A stretch of 64,000 nucleotides of DNA from the NCBI GenBank assembly GCA_963969495.1, contig OZ018331.1, positions 149,916,779 through 149,980,778 of the forward strand, written 5' to 3'. Positions within the stretch are counted from its first letter, which is position 1; each line of letters begins with the position of its first letter. The DNA is from Ceratothoa steindachneri. Taxonomy: Eukaryota > Arthropoda > Malacostraca > Isopoda > Cymothoidae. Positions 34,200 to 48,650 of the stretch are shown here, one piece after another. The position numbers and the translations under genes are program-made. Below the pieces are notes generated by a model that ran no database searches, was not told the DNA's origin, and saw only the letters and a program-made list of their open reading frames with translations.

Positions 34200-34965
34200 T
34201 CCTTTAATAGAATTGTCGCGGACTCAGGGCCAACTGGGAAAGCTACGGAGGCTCGTCTCCACCAGTTTTCTCTTAGCTATCTTTTTGTAAAAGACCATGT
34301 GTGGCGTGTGCCCCCTGCCCACCCTCCCAGGTTATAAGGGCTTTTTGACTACACCACCAAGGGATGAGGGCCGGTCAGGGGGATGCGCCATTTACATCCG
34401 GCATGATATCTTCTTTTTACTCTTTGCTTTAGATACCTCTTTTCAGGCAGAAGCTGTGTAGCTGCGCCTGGATATGAGGTATACTGTTATTTCCGCATAC
34501 ATTCCACCGTCAGCCGACTTCGATGCGTAAGACTTCCGCCGCGTCGTGGCACGGTTGCTGAGGCACTTTCTACTGCTTGTAGATTTGAACGGTAGACATT
34601 CGCCCTGAGGAGACTATTCCATCAATCCCAGGGTTCAGGTCATTGCCTTCCTGATCGACGAGCTAAAGATCGGTGTCCTAAATGTTGATGAGTTTAATTA
34701 TCACTGCCCGAGAACCGCTTCATTTTCCTGTCTTGATTTATATTTGTGCTCTTCGGATGCACATCCTGATTTTGGGTGGGGATAGTTGATGACCTCCATA
34801 GTAGTGATCACTTTCCCATTCAAATATCCTTTTCTGAGCCGCTGCTGCCTGAGATCCCGGCCCGGTGGTACTTGGCGCGTGCGCGGTGGTCCGTATTTCA
34901 GGAAATGACTGATTTCTCTGTCTCAATGGAGGAGTTTAGGTCGGTGGATGAGGCCGTTTAGTTGT
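34200..34965 (+). pseudogene. LINE copy 2A endonuclease remnant
   Basis: Homologous to 61740-62480 of copy 3. The closing motif is well kept: GIVDDLHSSDHFPIQISFSE at about 34776, i.e. the SDHFP histidine of APE-type nucleases, then RWSVFQEMTDFSVSMEEFRS. The earlier ADFDA-DFRRVVARLL strand at about 34520 is interrupted by a stop. Confidence 0.75.
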
Positions 34966-35229
34966 TCTCCGGCATCCTCATCGCCGTGGGACTAGCTACT
35001 CTTACAAGAACGGCAGGTCATTTTGCACGCCAACCGTTTCCGAAGTTGTTAACCGAGTGTGAGGCGGCCCTCAAACAGAAACTTTATTCCTAGATCCGCT
35101 ATAGGCGCCGCCCGAACGATTTCACTGTCGGTGAATTTCGTCGGGCTAGGTTCCGGTATATTTTGAAGCACGCCCGCCGCTCTTCCTGTCGGGCATACGT
35201 TTTATTCACTTAATGGGAATACCCCTCTA

Positions 35230-36110
35230 GCAAAGACGTGGAAATGAGTCAAAAGGTTTCGGGGCAAGTTGTCGCAGGACCCCCTTTCCGTTCTCCAGGA
35301 AAATGGGACCGCAATCTCGGATCCCGCGTCCTTGGTGAAGTATTTCGAGACTATTTTCTCCGCATTCTCTAGCCGGGATTCTGCTCCGCTAGCATTCAAT
35401 GCACGTAATGAATTCATGAAAGGCCGCGGACTGGACTTTACCTCCAGATGCAGAGAACCCTTCAACGACAGGTTTACTCTGAGTAAGTTGCGTTCCCGTA
35501 CGCCATGCTCATACACCTGGGTGAGCGAGGCATGGCATTTTTGTGTGATTTGTTCAACACGATCTTGGTAGAAGGTATCCTCCCAGACTCCTGGCGAATC
35601 GCTACTATGCTCGCTTTTTCCAAACCGGCGAGAGATCACTCTAACCCGAACGGTTTCCGCCCAATCTCTCTTACCTTCTACGTGTGCAAGTTGATGGAGA
35701 AATTGGTAAATGTTAGATTAGCCTTCTTTCTGGACAGCGGAGGACATCTGTCTTTGCACAATGTGGCTCCCGCAAGTTACACTCCAAGACGGATGCTCTG
35801 CTCCGACTGGAAAATGCCGTTGCGAGGCGTTCCTTCATAGACAGCACTACGCTACGGTGTTTTCGATCTGGAGAAGGCCTCTGATACCGCATAGCGATAC
35901 GCTATCTCGACACGATGGGGTGAAGGGACGCCACACAAACTTTATATCTAAATTTTTCCGAGATCAGCCATTCTGCCTACGCGTTGGGGTATCCCCTTGC
36001 CATGGATATTCTTCGTTCCGTGACGTTCAGCGCCTAGGGCGCTGATAGGGCTACTGCTTTGTTTTTTTACCGATCCTTTGTTCGTTCGAAGCTCGACTAC
36101 GGATGCGAGT
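35230..36110 (+). pseudogene. LINE copy 2A RT, active site deleted
   Basis: 35505-35840 is an open block: FNTILVEGILPDSWRIATML, then AFSKPARDHSNPNGFRPISL, with YVCKLMEKLVNVRLAFFLDS after it. These are RT fingers motifs of the Jockey/I group. The plus strand then jumps from a CTACGCGTTGGGGTATCCCC block (35977) to GATATTCTTCGTTCCGTGAC (36005), removing the YVDD palm. FVRSSTTDASFMQPQ at about 36080 is the RSKLDYG-type thumb start in a shifted frame. Confidence 0.85.
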
Positions 36111-36129
36111 TTTATGCAGCCGCAGATGA

Positions 36130-36640
36130 GCGTGTTTTGGCTTCTTGGACATGTAAGAATTGAGGAGAATGGGCGCGCCGATGAGGGCATCAAAGATTCC
36201 GCGAGGACTGGGCGACCAGACCAGCGTTTTGCTCTTGCTCGCACCGATTATATGGCAGGAATATGGCCAAACCTCCGGGTGGCCTGACAAAGAAGATGGG
36301 AGACAGTCAAGAGGAACTTAAAGTTATGTCATTGCGCCACGACTTTTCCCATGGACCTACCCCCAATGCCGTGACGGCTTCAGGTTCCTTTCTGTCGTCT
36401 CCGAATTGGACACACTCGCGGGGCGTACCGCCATTTGATGAAGCGCTGACCTGCGCCGTATTGCGACGACTGCGTTGTTCCATAGACTGTTCGGCACATT
36501 CTTGTTAAATGTCCCATTCTGAGTGATCTTCGTGCTCGTTACCTGTCCCGGTAGCGGGACGAGCGGGTTCGCTACAGCTCGTCCCTTATACTCGGGATTG
36601 GTTCGTGCATACAGACTTGTGGACTATACAACCTTTTGGA
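36130..36640 (+). pseudogene. LINE copy 2A RNase H end and C-terminal region
   Basis: GHVRIEENGRADEGIKDSAR at about 36145 is the final RNase H motif (GHxGIxxNExADxxA). Next is a C-terminal region with FLSSPNWTHSRGVPPFDEAL and a KCPIL-type zinc-like segment in mixed frames near 36505. Copy 1 lacks the GH..I motif, so the two copies have complementary losses. Confidence 0.75.
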
Positions 36641-36886
36641 GGAGGCTGGCCTCCTCCACTTTATTTAACTTCTTTTGTAAATCGAATGTTCCTAGGCTGG
36701 GAGTAGGTGGGCCTACCCCAACATCGGATCGCGCTTCCTTCTGGTTTCTTTTTTGCTTTCTTTCCTTTTTATTTGTTGGGTTTTTTTTAGCCTGTGTTTA
36801 TCCTTTTTTTCTTTATTTTTGATTGCGGCGACTTTTGCCCTAGTAGGCAGTCACAAGATGGGCTATTAAAACTATCTATCTATCTG

Positions 36887-37824
36887 TGGAAGGTGGAATC
36901 GATCCACCACAACGGCCTTTCCGGGCGACCGGTACCTTTTGCACGTCTCAGATTGAGGTTCAGCTTGTCAATGCTGGGGAGATACCACTCGCTCTGCGCC
37001 GTACACAGCGCATCATTTGCCTGTACGTGCGATTCCGGCGCCTCCCTCAGTCGCTAACATCTCTCACTGCTATGGCAGCTGATCTTGATGGTGCCTATGC
37101 CGCCGAGAGATGCCAATCCTACCCTAAGCCCTTTGTGCTTAGGGCTAGGAAATTCCTTTGAGAGCCCAGGACGCCACTCTGGAGAGTACCACCTTTGACT
37201 ATTTGTCACCACGCTTCTGCTCCCAAAGTTTTTACAGCGCCGGAAGTATTGCGTTCGACCTTTTTGGAGCACACTTTGTCTCACGGTGAAACCGTGCCTG
37301 TGTATACGGATGGTTCCAAGTCCCAAGAGGGGCTCTGTTTCCAGGCCGTATCCTCTCTGTTTGAAGTTAACGGGGCTTTACAAGGCACTGAGTCTGTTTT
37401 CATGCCCGAGCTGGTTGCAAAACAATGGTCAGTACGAGAGATAACGCGTCGTGCCCGGTTCTGGTACCGGATTATGATCTTTAGGGAATAGTTCCCAGGA
37501 TTATGATCTTTGGCCTCCTCCACTTTATTTAACTGTTTTTTTTGTAAGTCGCGTGTTCCTGTGCCGGGGCGAGGCGGGCCTACTCCCGACGCCAAGGCGC
37601 GCTTCCTTCTTGTTGCTTTTCTGCTTTCTTTTCTTTTATTATTTGTTGTGCTATTTTTTTTTGCCTGCGCTTAGCCTTTGTCTTTTTTTATCTTTGCTAT
37701 TTGTTATTTTCATATTGTCTTTGTTTTTTAATCTAGCCTAGTATTAGGCTGTAATGCGAGTACAGAAACTTTTGCCTTAGTAGGTAGTCGCCAGATGGAC
37801 TCTTAAAAAAGAAAAATCGGCAAC
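36887..37824 (+). mobile_element. I-clade LINE, copy 2B (5'-truncated, in tandem)
   Basis: Begins abruptly at GTGGAAGGTGGAATCGATCC, matching copy 1 from about 14745, directly after the (CTAT)n tail of copy 2A. It carries the RT thumb end (GRPVPFARLRL-type), VPVYTDGSKSQEG (RNase H) and VREITRRARFWYRI. It then jumps to 3' UTR at about 37507 and ends GATGGACTCTTAAAAAAGAA. About 940 bp are left, so it is a 5'-truncated copy in head-to-tail order. Confidence 0.85.
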
Positions 37825-38095
37825 GTATGAAATACAGGCTGTTGTTTCAAATCGATCTTTCATCGCTACCCCAAACATCTTACGATCTTTCTTGGGAGTG
37901 ATTTTCCGAGGGCGACCTGCTTTCTTCGTGAATCGCAGGACCCGGTATCTTCGAGGAGCCTTAGAACCCGTGATATCACACCTTTTGATTCATTCCAATG
38001 CCTCAAAACGTCTTACAGTGAAATTTCTTCTCTCTTCCATTGGAGAACCTCCTTTCTGAATGATTTGTCGAACTTACTCATTTTGCCATCCTGAT
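37825..38095 (-). pseudogene. Tc1-like transposase, N-terminal HTH part
   Basis: The minus strand gives MEERRNFTVRRFEALE, a stop, KRCDITGSKAPRRYRVLRFT and KKAGRPRKITPKKDRKMFGV. This is the HTH region and the GRPR linker with the xxDRKI motif of Tc1 transposases. The reading ends at the LINE junction and continues at 31321 on the far side (RYSAKKRL...), with a small stretch missing or altered at the joint. Confidence 0.85.
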
Positions 38096-38381
38096 AAGTG
38101 AGTAATACCATTTATAGCAGTCTACAATACACGTAGGGCAGCGTTGCCATATATATGTACATTCCGAATATTTACGTGTAAACTAAAAGTTGTATGTTTT
38201 CGTTCTCTCGTTTAGGACACCTTCTTTTTTCGAGTACTAATCAATTTCTTCATAACATTTTTAAAGCCATTTTTCAATGAAATCCAACTAGGACACTATC
38301 GGAGGAGTATTTTATAGAAATTAAGGGAGTAGTTTGAAGAAATGCAGATTTGGGTATTTTGTTCTCTAGTTTTGCACGGTA

Positions 38382-41300
<2,919 letters not shown>

Positions 41301-41323
41301 CGTGTTACCTCTCGTGATTTTTA

Positions 41324-41324
<1 letters not shown>

Positions 41325-41405
<81 letters not shown>
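41325..41405. repeat. (TA)n microsatellite
   Basis: About 40 TA units closing the PLE fragment on the right. Confidence 0.97.
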
Positions 41406-41407
<2 letters not shown>

Positions 41408-44400
41408 CCCGCGTGTGTTTAAGAGTTAAACTTAATTAATACCACCTGTTTGCAATATACAATAAACTTGGCGTTATTTCCCTTGCCTGCATATCGAGTC
41501 TTTCTTTCTCTCTTTCCCTCTCTCATTCTCTCCCTCTCTCTCTCTTCGAAGGGCGAATCTACTCTTGCATCCATGATCTTTCCCTCCATTTCCACGTACC
41601 CCATCATTTCAGTCCTTGTTTCTCCGCCAGGTGGCTCTGCCATTAGTTGTAGCTTCATTACAAAGCTCGGCAGAAGCGTCAAACATTTGTTGTTTTTTTA
41701 TTATTTCGCTGCGGAAGAAAACACGACGAATAAATTAACCACATTCCCCGTCTTTGTCTCTTTTTACCCCCCACACTCCCCGTTCTTGTCTCTTTTTACC
41801 CCACACATTCCCCGTTCTTGTCTCATTTTAACGTCTCCTTCCACAAGTCAAATTCGCCCCTCCGCGTTCATCGAGCGAACTTACGTTACGACTTCCATTT
41901 TTTAAGGTTGAAGTGCCATTTTAACATTTGCTTCTATTACAAATACTCTCCTCTCTCTTTGTGTGTGATTGTGTCTGTTCTCACGTTTTTTGGCCTATGC
42001 ATTGGATTCCATCAGTTTTTTATAATAAATTATCTCTACTCTCCGAAATTGTCCATTTGGCTGAAATTCCGATATTCTTAGCTTCCTCCTAGGATAGGTC
42101 AAGTGATTGGTGGCTTATTAAAATACTTGACTTATTGAAAGGGAATAATAGCATTTAGTGACTAATGGAGTTAAATTACAGTGTGTGGAAGAACAAGAGT
42201 GAAAGTTACTGGCAAAAATAGCCGTATAATGATAAAGACATGATAAGACATACAAGTAAAAGAAGACAAATTGAACGATAGTTTTAAGGGGGGAAAATAA
42301 AAAAAAGGCCAGAAAGAATAAGAGAGAATAAGAAAGGAAAATATAAAGGACAGAATAGGCAATGAAATCGTAAAGGAGAAAAGATGAAATACAAAAGGAA
42401 AATAAAAGAACTACAAAGTAAAAGGAAAATAAAAATGAGAAAAAAAGCCAAATTAAAAGGAAAATAAAAATGAAAGAAGAGCCAGAGATAAAGGAAAGTA
42501 AAAGTACAAAAGAGACAAAGCTAAGTAAAAAGGAAAGAAGGGGTAAAAACAAAGGAAACATGGACAGATAACAATGACAGATACAGGTAATAAAAAACAA
42601 TAACTCTAAGGAGTAGATAATAGGGATTAGTTGATACATCTTAAGTCATTGCCAGAGAAAGCACTTTTCAAGACGTCCATAAACAAGCAGATACAGAAGA
42701 ACGTGACCCTCTCAATTCATTTAAGCGATCTCGGAACGAGAATATTTTTCACAGAGATCAAATTTATTGAACGATCCGTCGCTGAACAAAGAGAAAATGC
42801 TAATGGGACGAGAACAGAGATCAAAGCGCCATCTGTATTTCAACGAGAAAGACAAGATTCTTTTCTCTCCGATGATACTACAATATTGGGCGATAAAAAT
42901 CGCTAACATCTCCACCCACACTTCTCATTGAGGATTAAGTGAAGCTGATAATAGTGTCGTAGTCCATATCCGAGCCGGAAAAACACTATTAACTCCTGGG
43001 ATCACAGGAATAAAGCAGGAATTTTAAGAAATAACCTTATTAAAAGACATGAAATCGTCCTATTGATAGACTTTTATGCCCTAAGTTACATCATTTCGCA
43101 TTTTGGGAGAAGTGAGGAAATTAATTCGAGAATTCCTTTAGGGGGTGTGATTATATAAAAGTATCTAATCGGACTCTAGCTCGAGTTTAAAGCCGGGCTA
43201 CACATTGGGTATGATTAATCATCGGATGGATGATATGAGTGAAAACAGCTATTAGAGGTCGTAGTTATCTTTAGTTCGAATCCCGCGTTGAACTTCGGAT
43301 TGCACTGATGGGTATCAAACGAGTCGAATTGTTGATTAAAAATGTACGTATAAAAATATTAACGTGGTCACATCAATTCAGTATTAAGATGTGTGCTGTA
43401 TTCAACATTGCAGCCAATTCTGATGGTCAAAATAACTAAATGGCAACTCAATTCTTGCCAGATCTTGCCATAATATAGATATAGATTATAGTATGCGTAT
43501 AGTTTAGAAGCAAGTAGATAGGTTTCAAATTTTCTACATAAATTCTTGATTGTGTTCTTTTTCACAACACAATCGGGTATCTTTTCCGCTTTCTGACCCG
43601 CAAAAGCTGGTAGCAGAGGTAGGTGGGGAGAGCCTTCATCTATGTTAGGCTTTCTCTTATGCAATAGGTTAGGCTCTTCCCCAAATAGTACCTCCTCGGT
43701 ATGGTTAACAATGTCCTTTGAGGTACTACTTTTCCTTGTGATAACTTCTTTGGAGAAAAGTGCACAATATTAAATTGTCTCGCTTATTCCTCTCTATCAA
43801 TTTGTCACGCTTTTAAGCTTAAAACTATTTTTTTTCAAATAGTTTTATCTGTATTAACACGTTTTGTGAGATAATTTAGAATATAATTGAATATACGATG
43901 CCTTGTATGTGGAAAAAGGCGCACCTTTAGCTTTTTACTTAGGTGCTATTGCTCCTTCAACCATAAGAATAATCTACTTTATTGACAATCTGTAGCCTAC
44001 CTATATTAGGCCTACTGCACTTAACGTGTTAATCACGGACATGTAAATGTTTGGTTTGTATTTTAATCTTAGTTTTACGTTGGTTTTATATACTTCATTA
44101 AAGTAAGTTTAATATCTTTGGGAGTGTAATCTATAGCACCTGCTTATTGCATTTATTTGGATTGTCACGCAACTGTTTATAAATTGACTTATAGTTTGTT
44201 GTTTTTAAATGTGTTTTGTTTTGCTTGTTTAAAATAAAACTCCGTGGGATCTACCAACTAAAATCACTGGCAGGTTTACTTTTATATTTTTTTTCTGCTT
44301 TCCATTTCTTCTTTCACTACCTGACGCATTGGAAAAAAGTATGGTTTTACTTGCCATTGGTTTTCGGTAGTCCTGACCACCATTTGAAAATCACACTAAC

Positions 44401-44424
44401 ACATTGTTTCCACATATCCGGTAG
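41406..44424. other. Presumed intron: CT-rich, purine-rich and AT-rich DNA
   Basis: 41498-41552 is a (CT)n-like tract. 42240-42560 is purine-rich on the plus strand (AAAGGAAAATAAAA variants) and creates a long but meaningless minus-strand ORF. Near 43280 a TAGTTCGAATCCCGC segment resembles a box B, without a tRNA fold. The end (44375-44424) supplies the acceptor CATATCCGGTAG. Confidence 0.5.
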
Positions 44425-44709
44425 GTAAACGAAAGTTTGTCTGGGCTATCAAATGGTCATTGTACGCCGAACTATGTTGACGATGCTGAGAATAAACCCC
44501 TTCTCATTGTGAAGAAAAGCAGCGATTCCGGAAGCAAAACTGCGATTCTTAACCGCCAGTTACACGGTATGGACCGAATGAGTGAATGTCAAGATGCAAA
44601 GGCGATTAGACCTTTAGTACGGGGCACTCAGTTGGCTGGGTGTCCTAGATTCAGTGTTTCGATTTACCTTTTGTTATTATTATATCTAAACCTTAACCTA
44701 ATCCAGTAA
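44425..44709 (+). CDS. Candidate C-terminal exon of the Popeye gene
   Basis: An acceptor (CCACATATCCGGTAG) ends at 44424; the frame is closed by that TAG, so the exon can only start after it. It reads VNESLSGLSNGHCTPNYVDD, AENKPLLIVKKSSDSGSKTA, ILNRQLHGMDRMSECQDAKA and so on, to TAA at 44707-44709. It starts in phase 0, as required by the 5391-5531 exon. VNESLS directly after KKLMQ resembles the short N/S-rich start of the cytosolic tail after the Popeye domain of vertebrate POPDC proteins. Codon use is balanced and unlike the flanks. The last 19 codons are a hydrophobic, leucine-rich stretch (YLLLLLYLNLNLIQ) that looks non-coding, so an unseen donor may cut the exon near 44640. An AATAAA lies at 44758. 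It could also belong to another gene. Confidence 0.5.
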   Translation, partial: VNESLSGLSNGHCTPNYVDDAENKPLLIVKKSSDSGSKTAILNRQLHGMDRMSECQDAKAIRPLVRGTQLAGCPRFSVSIYLLLLLYLNLNLIQ

Positions 44710-44763
44710 TGATGTTTATTCGAATGTTTATTGGAGTGAAGAATTGACCGTAACTAAAATAAA

Positions 44764-45704
44764 TTACCTCAACTAATTAATAAAATCGACAACAGCAATA
44801 TATCATCAACATAAATGTCGTTACTCCTTGTTTATTTCTAAAGAAGCTGTAAGTTCAGAATACGGAATGTAGTTCGGTTTACTTAACTAATAACTAGTTC
44901 ATAATAAAGGAAAAATAAAAAAAAACACCTCGGGTTATTGTTAAAAATAACATAGTTTTGTTTTAAATCTTCATTTGAATAATAACCAAACGTTTTTTTT
45001 AATACTACTTCTTAACTCTTAGCTCTTGTTAAACTGAGAGGTTATATTTGATTAAAAAACCATTATAATCAGATCTTCCCACTATATTGGCCTAGAACAA
45101 CGGTCCAAAAAGATTATGAATAACAATGAACTTTCGATCTAGTGTATAGAATGTCCAAAGTCTCTTGAGTATCTTATTTATATTCGCCATAGAAGGGTCA
45201 TCTAACCCAAACCTGCAATTACGTTAATAAAATTCAGATAAATCTTCATAAACGACCGAGAAAAAAAAATTCTACTCATTTTATAACCTGAAAATGGGTT
45301 TCGAGACTTCATATATGAAACCCTTTCATTTCGATACACATTTTCTTACAAAATTGTGGGACATGATTATCACAATTCATCATTTTTATTCTCATCATCA
45401 CCACCTTTTTGTTCTTGAATATTTTGTGCTTAACATATCGCTCGAGAATGAATGTCCGTCTATTAATTTTGAAAAATTCTGATTCTTTTGCTTGGGCCAT
45501 AAACTTGATCTCGCTTCCTTCTTCTAAGCGGCTGTTTATAGAGATGCATTTGTGAGTATGAAATTAAATATATAAAAACACTAAATATATGTGGTTACGC
45601 TTCTTAGTTTACTTATTTTTATTTTATTGTGTGTTTTTTTATATAATTTTGTTAATCTATTTAGAATTATACTCCTGCTGAACATTTTATTTGAAGTCAA
45701 TTAA
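44764..45704. other. Non-coding, no gene recognised
   Basis: AT-rich, downstream of the candidate exon and its AATAAA. The small ORFs at 45294-45500 lie on opposite strands of the same DNA and show no family features. Confidence 0.5.
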
Positions 45705-46014
45705 GCTATTTGATTTTGAAAAACAGACTTGCTATTTGATTTTGAAAACAGACTTGCTATTTGATTTTGAAAAACAGACTTGCTATTTGATTTTGAAAAA
45801 CAAACTTGCTATTTGATTTTGAAAAACAGACTTGCTATTTGATTTTGAAAAACAGACTTGCTATTTAATTTCGAAAAACAGACTTGCTATTTGATTTTGA
45901 AAAACAGACTTGCTATTTAATTTCGAAAAACAGACTTGCTATTTGATTTTGAAAAACAGACTTGCTATTTAATTTCGAAAAACAGACTTGCTATTTGATT
46001 TTGAAAAACAGACT
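45705..46014. repeat. 26-bp minisatellite
   Basis: About 11 copies of a 26-bp unit containing GACTTGCTATTTGATTTTGA. Two variants alternate in the right half (TTTGATTTTG and TTTAATTTCG), which suggests expansion of a two-unit block. Confidence 0.95.
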
Positions 46015-46399
46015 TCCACGATGAATTGGATTCTTGAGAGTTTTCCTCTTGCTGAAGTATTTTCTCCATTTTTCTGGCAAGTTCAGTTGAATGTTGCGAA
46101 ATGGAAGGTAAATCGTAGGTGGTTAAAAAACAATCTGAACATCAAAATATCGCGGAAAAGAGACGACCAGAATATTTTTTAAAACAGTGGTTTAGTTCGT
46201 GAACATATAAATAAGTACACATGATTTATTCAAAGAAGAGAAGGTAAATGTGAGATTATGATGTATCTGTTCCAAGTCAGAAAGAATACGCTGGGTCGTG
46301 TCTTTGATGTAAAAACCTTGATAGGTAGGAGTATGAGCCTATTTAACGACTTGATTGTGCTCTGTAATATTAAAATGGTACCTGGGTGGATGAGACGAC

Positions 46400-48650
46400 A
46401 TTAAGTAGGTGGCAAGCAAAGGAGAATCAGATTTAAAAGACGGTTGGATCAGTGAAAGAGGAAAAAAGATGTAAGACTACTTGAAACCATGATGGAGTAA
46501 ATGAAGACATGGGAATAAATGCATTATGCCGGTGTGCTAGAAATGGAAAGAGAAATTAAATGATGAATGGTTGAATGATAATGCGAAACGTGGAGTGTAC
46601 AAATAGACAGGAGGCTTACTTGCAGACGCTCCATAGGGAATCGATAAATAACAGGTCATTTATGGTGTGAAAGATCTGATAAATTTAAGACAACAGTAGT
46701 GTAACAGTAGCGTATATGCAAAAATATAGTCGTGATTGTGTAAGGAAATGTAGCTGGTGTTTTTTTGTATGACCTTTGAAAGTAGAAGAGAACTTGTAGT
46801 GTAGAAAAATGCTCTGATAATATAGATTTGTAATGAAAAAAATGGTAAAAAGATGAATGTAAGAAGGAGAGGAAAATAATCTGATGAGATTTAGAGGCAA
46901 GGTGAATAGAAAAATAATTGAGGGTGTCAGAAAGATAACAAAGGGGATGACAGGGAATTATAAAAGTGTGAATGAAGTGTTTACCCTGAAGTAGTTGGCT
47001 GAGAACGCACAGGATAAAAATATGCTAGGTATAGGATTCTTGAGAAGCCGTATGATCCTATTGATATGGAATGTTATGGTAGGTTTTAAGAATGATGGAA
47101 TCGTTATGATACCTTATAAGAATGATGGAGTGGTGCTGGAATTGTTATGGTTGCTTTTAAGAATGATGGAGTGGTGGGTCAACTATAGGATGGTAAGAAA
47201 AGTTCCATGCTGAAGTAAGGCATGCGTTAAAGTGAAATGCAGTCATTGGTTAGTTTGCTGTTTGTGGTAAATGAGGGAGTGTGTTGTGGCCGAGGCTGTT
47301 TAATGTCTTTTGAGATGAAATTTTGAGAGTAGCGAGTGGAATTGAGAGGCAGGGCTTTGAGACTGATGAGGAGTGTGAGGAATCGCCGGTGTCTATTTTG
47401 GTGTATGTTCATGACCTGGTATTAATGGCTGAGAGTGAGAAGGGTTTAAAAATGTTGATTGATGTGTGAATGAAAGGCTAATTGTAATTTCTGGACTAAA
47501 TGAAGGGTTTTGTCGTGAGGACGGTGTAGGGTGTGGTATTAATATTAGATTCTTGAGGAGTTTAGATGTTTGAAATATCCAGCGACTAAAATGACTGATA
47601 GTAGTACAAATTAAGTGACTGTTGTAACAAGATTATGAATGGTATGAAAGTCTAAAGGGCCATAAGAGCGTTAGGATTGTTGTTTGAGTGTGAAATGGGC
47701 AGTGCTGTTCACGCCTTCATTACCTCCCGTCTTCATTACTGTAACTTTCTTCTTGTAAATCTACCATCTTACTCTCTACCTCCCCTTCAGCTAGTCCAGA
47801 ACTACGCTGCCCGACTCCTCCTCCATCGCTCTCGTTTCTCCCCTTCTAAGCCCCTGCTTCAGGAACTGCACTGGTTGGTTACCTGACAGATATCGTTCTC
47901 ATTTCAAGGATTCTTCTCTTCACTTTCAAGGTCCTTCACCAAAAGGCCCCAACCTACCTTTCCTCTGCTCTTTTCCGACGTCTCGCCCCTCGGGCCCTTC
48001 GGCCATCTCATGCTCCTCTCCTGAATACTCATCGTTCGTCCCTCTGCTCAATGGGCGACCGCTCCTTCTCAGTCTGTGCCCCCAAGCTTTGGAATGCTCT
48101 TCCAGCCGAAATTAGATCTGCTGCCTCACTTACCACTTTCAAGCGACTCCTGAAAACGCATCGGTTCAGGATTGCCTACTCACCCACCTGATCTTAGCAC
48201 ACAGCCGAACGTGCGCTCTGTGAAGGCCTCCGGCCTTGAAGAGCGCATTATAAGAAATTTATTATTATTATTATTATAAGAAAGTTGGGTGAGAACTATG
48301 CTTATGTCAACCTTAGTGTATGTAAGTGAGACCGTAGTGTAAATCGTAAAAGAAAGAAAGACTGTTGGGAGAAACACTGCAAATCGACGATTTGAGAGCC
48401 TTGTTAGGTGTAGAAATGGTAGATAGAGTGAAAAACGAATTGGACAAGGGGTATATGGGGTGTAACGAAAGATGTTAATGAGTTTTGAACCAAGAATGCC
48501 CTTGACGTGGTTCGGACATGTAAGAAGAACAGATGAAAATAGAATTGTCGTGGCAATATATGAAATTGAATGAGGTGGTGGACGAAAGGTTGAAATACCG
48601 CGCAAATTTTTTTGTGGAGAAGTGTTTGAAAGAAAAGGAAATGAGTGACA
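46400..48650 (+). mobile_element. Degraded non-LTR retrotransposon, split by another LINE
   Basis: At 47310-47470 the plus strand reads ILRVASGIERQGFETDEECE, then SPVSILVYVHDLVLMAESEK (YADD box changed to YVHD), GLKMLIDV. The connection domain continues at about 47640 (MNGMKV, stop, RAIRALGLL). After the CR1-like insert it resumes at 48300-48560 (MSTLVYVSETVV, RESLLGETLQIDDLRALLGVEM-type text, VDRVKNEL, and DVVRTCKK from an RWFGHV-like motif). The part before 47270 is only loosely recognisable. All frames are broken. The left limit is a guess. Confidence 0.65.
47690..48279 (+). mobile_element. CR1/L2-type LINE 3' end
   Basis: Highly readable, little-diverged 3' terminus: AVHAFITSRLHYCNFLLVNL, then PSYSLPPLQLVQNYAARLLL, SPSKPLLQELHWLVT. 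After a stop come SMGDRSFSVCAPKLWNALPA and SLTTFKRLLKTHRFRIAY. A short 3' UTR (GAAGAGCGCATTATAAGAAA) ends in (TTA)n at 48259-48279, as CR1/L2-type elements do. It sits inside the RT relic at 46400-48650. The 192-residue ORF on the minus strand here is a shadow. Confidence 0.85.

Larger units (their letters stand above)
31322..36886 (+). mobile_element. I-clade LINE, copy 2A
   Basis: Inserted in the Tc1 transposase. GTATGA is present at the left junction (31316-31321) and again at 37825-37830, consistent with a short target duplication around the 2A-2B composite. The order is leader, ORF1, endonuclease, RT, a short RNase H end and a 3' tail ending ...GATGGGCTATTAAAA, (CTAT)n. Relative to copy 1 it lacks about 415 bp (copy 1 positions about 14210-14625) with the YVDD box, and about 700 bp covering the thumb and most of RNase H. 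Confidence 0.85.
30386..38379 (-). mobile_element. Tc1-like transposon split by LINE insertions
   Basis: The left terminal repeat (CCGTCCAAAAATAGAGAACA at about 30386) matches the reverse complement of the right end (CCGTGCAAAACTAGAGAACA, ending at about 38379). Both continue AAATACC-AAATCT-CATTT. The right edge abuts TA. Transposase pieces occur at 30650-31321 (C-terminal part) and 37825-38095 (N-terminal part), both minus strand. Sequence 31322-37824 is LINE. Without it the element would be about 1.5 kb, normal for Tc1. Confidence 0.88.

Noticed and set aside
42118..42639. 173-codon minus-strand ORF rich in L, F and S
   Set aside because: Produced by a purine-rich low-complexity tract on the plus strand; not a believable membrane protein.
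43270..43300. tRNA-like box B (TTCGAATCCC)
   Set aside because: No acceptor stem, D-arm or anticodon arm could be drawn around it.
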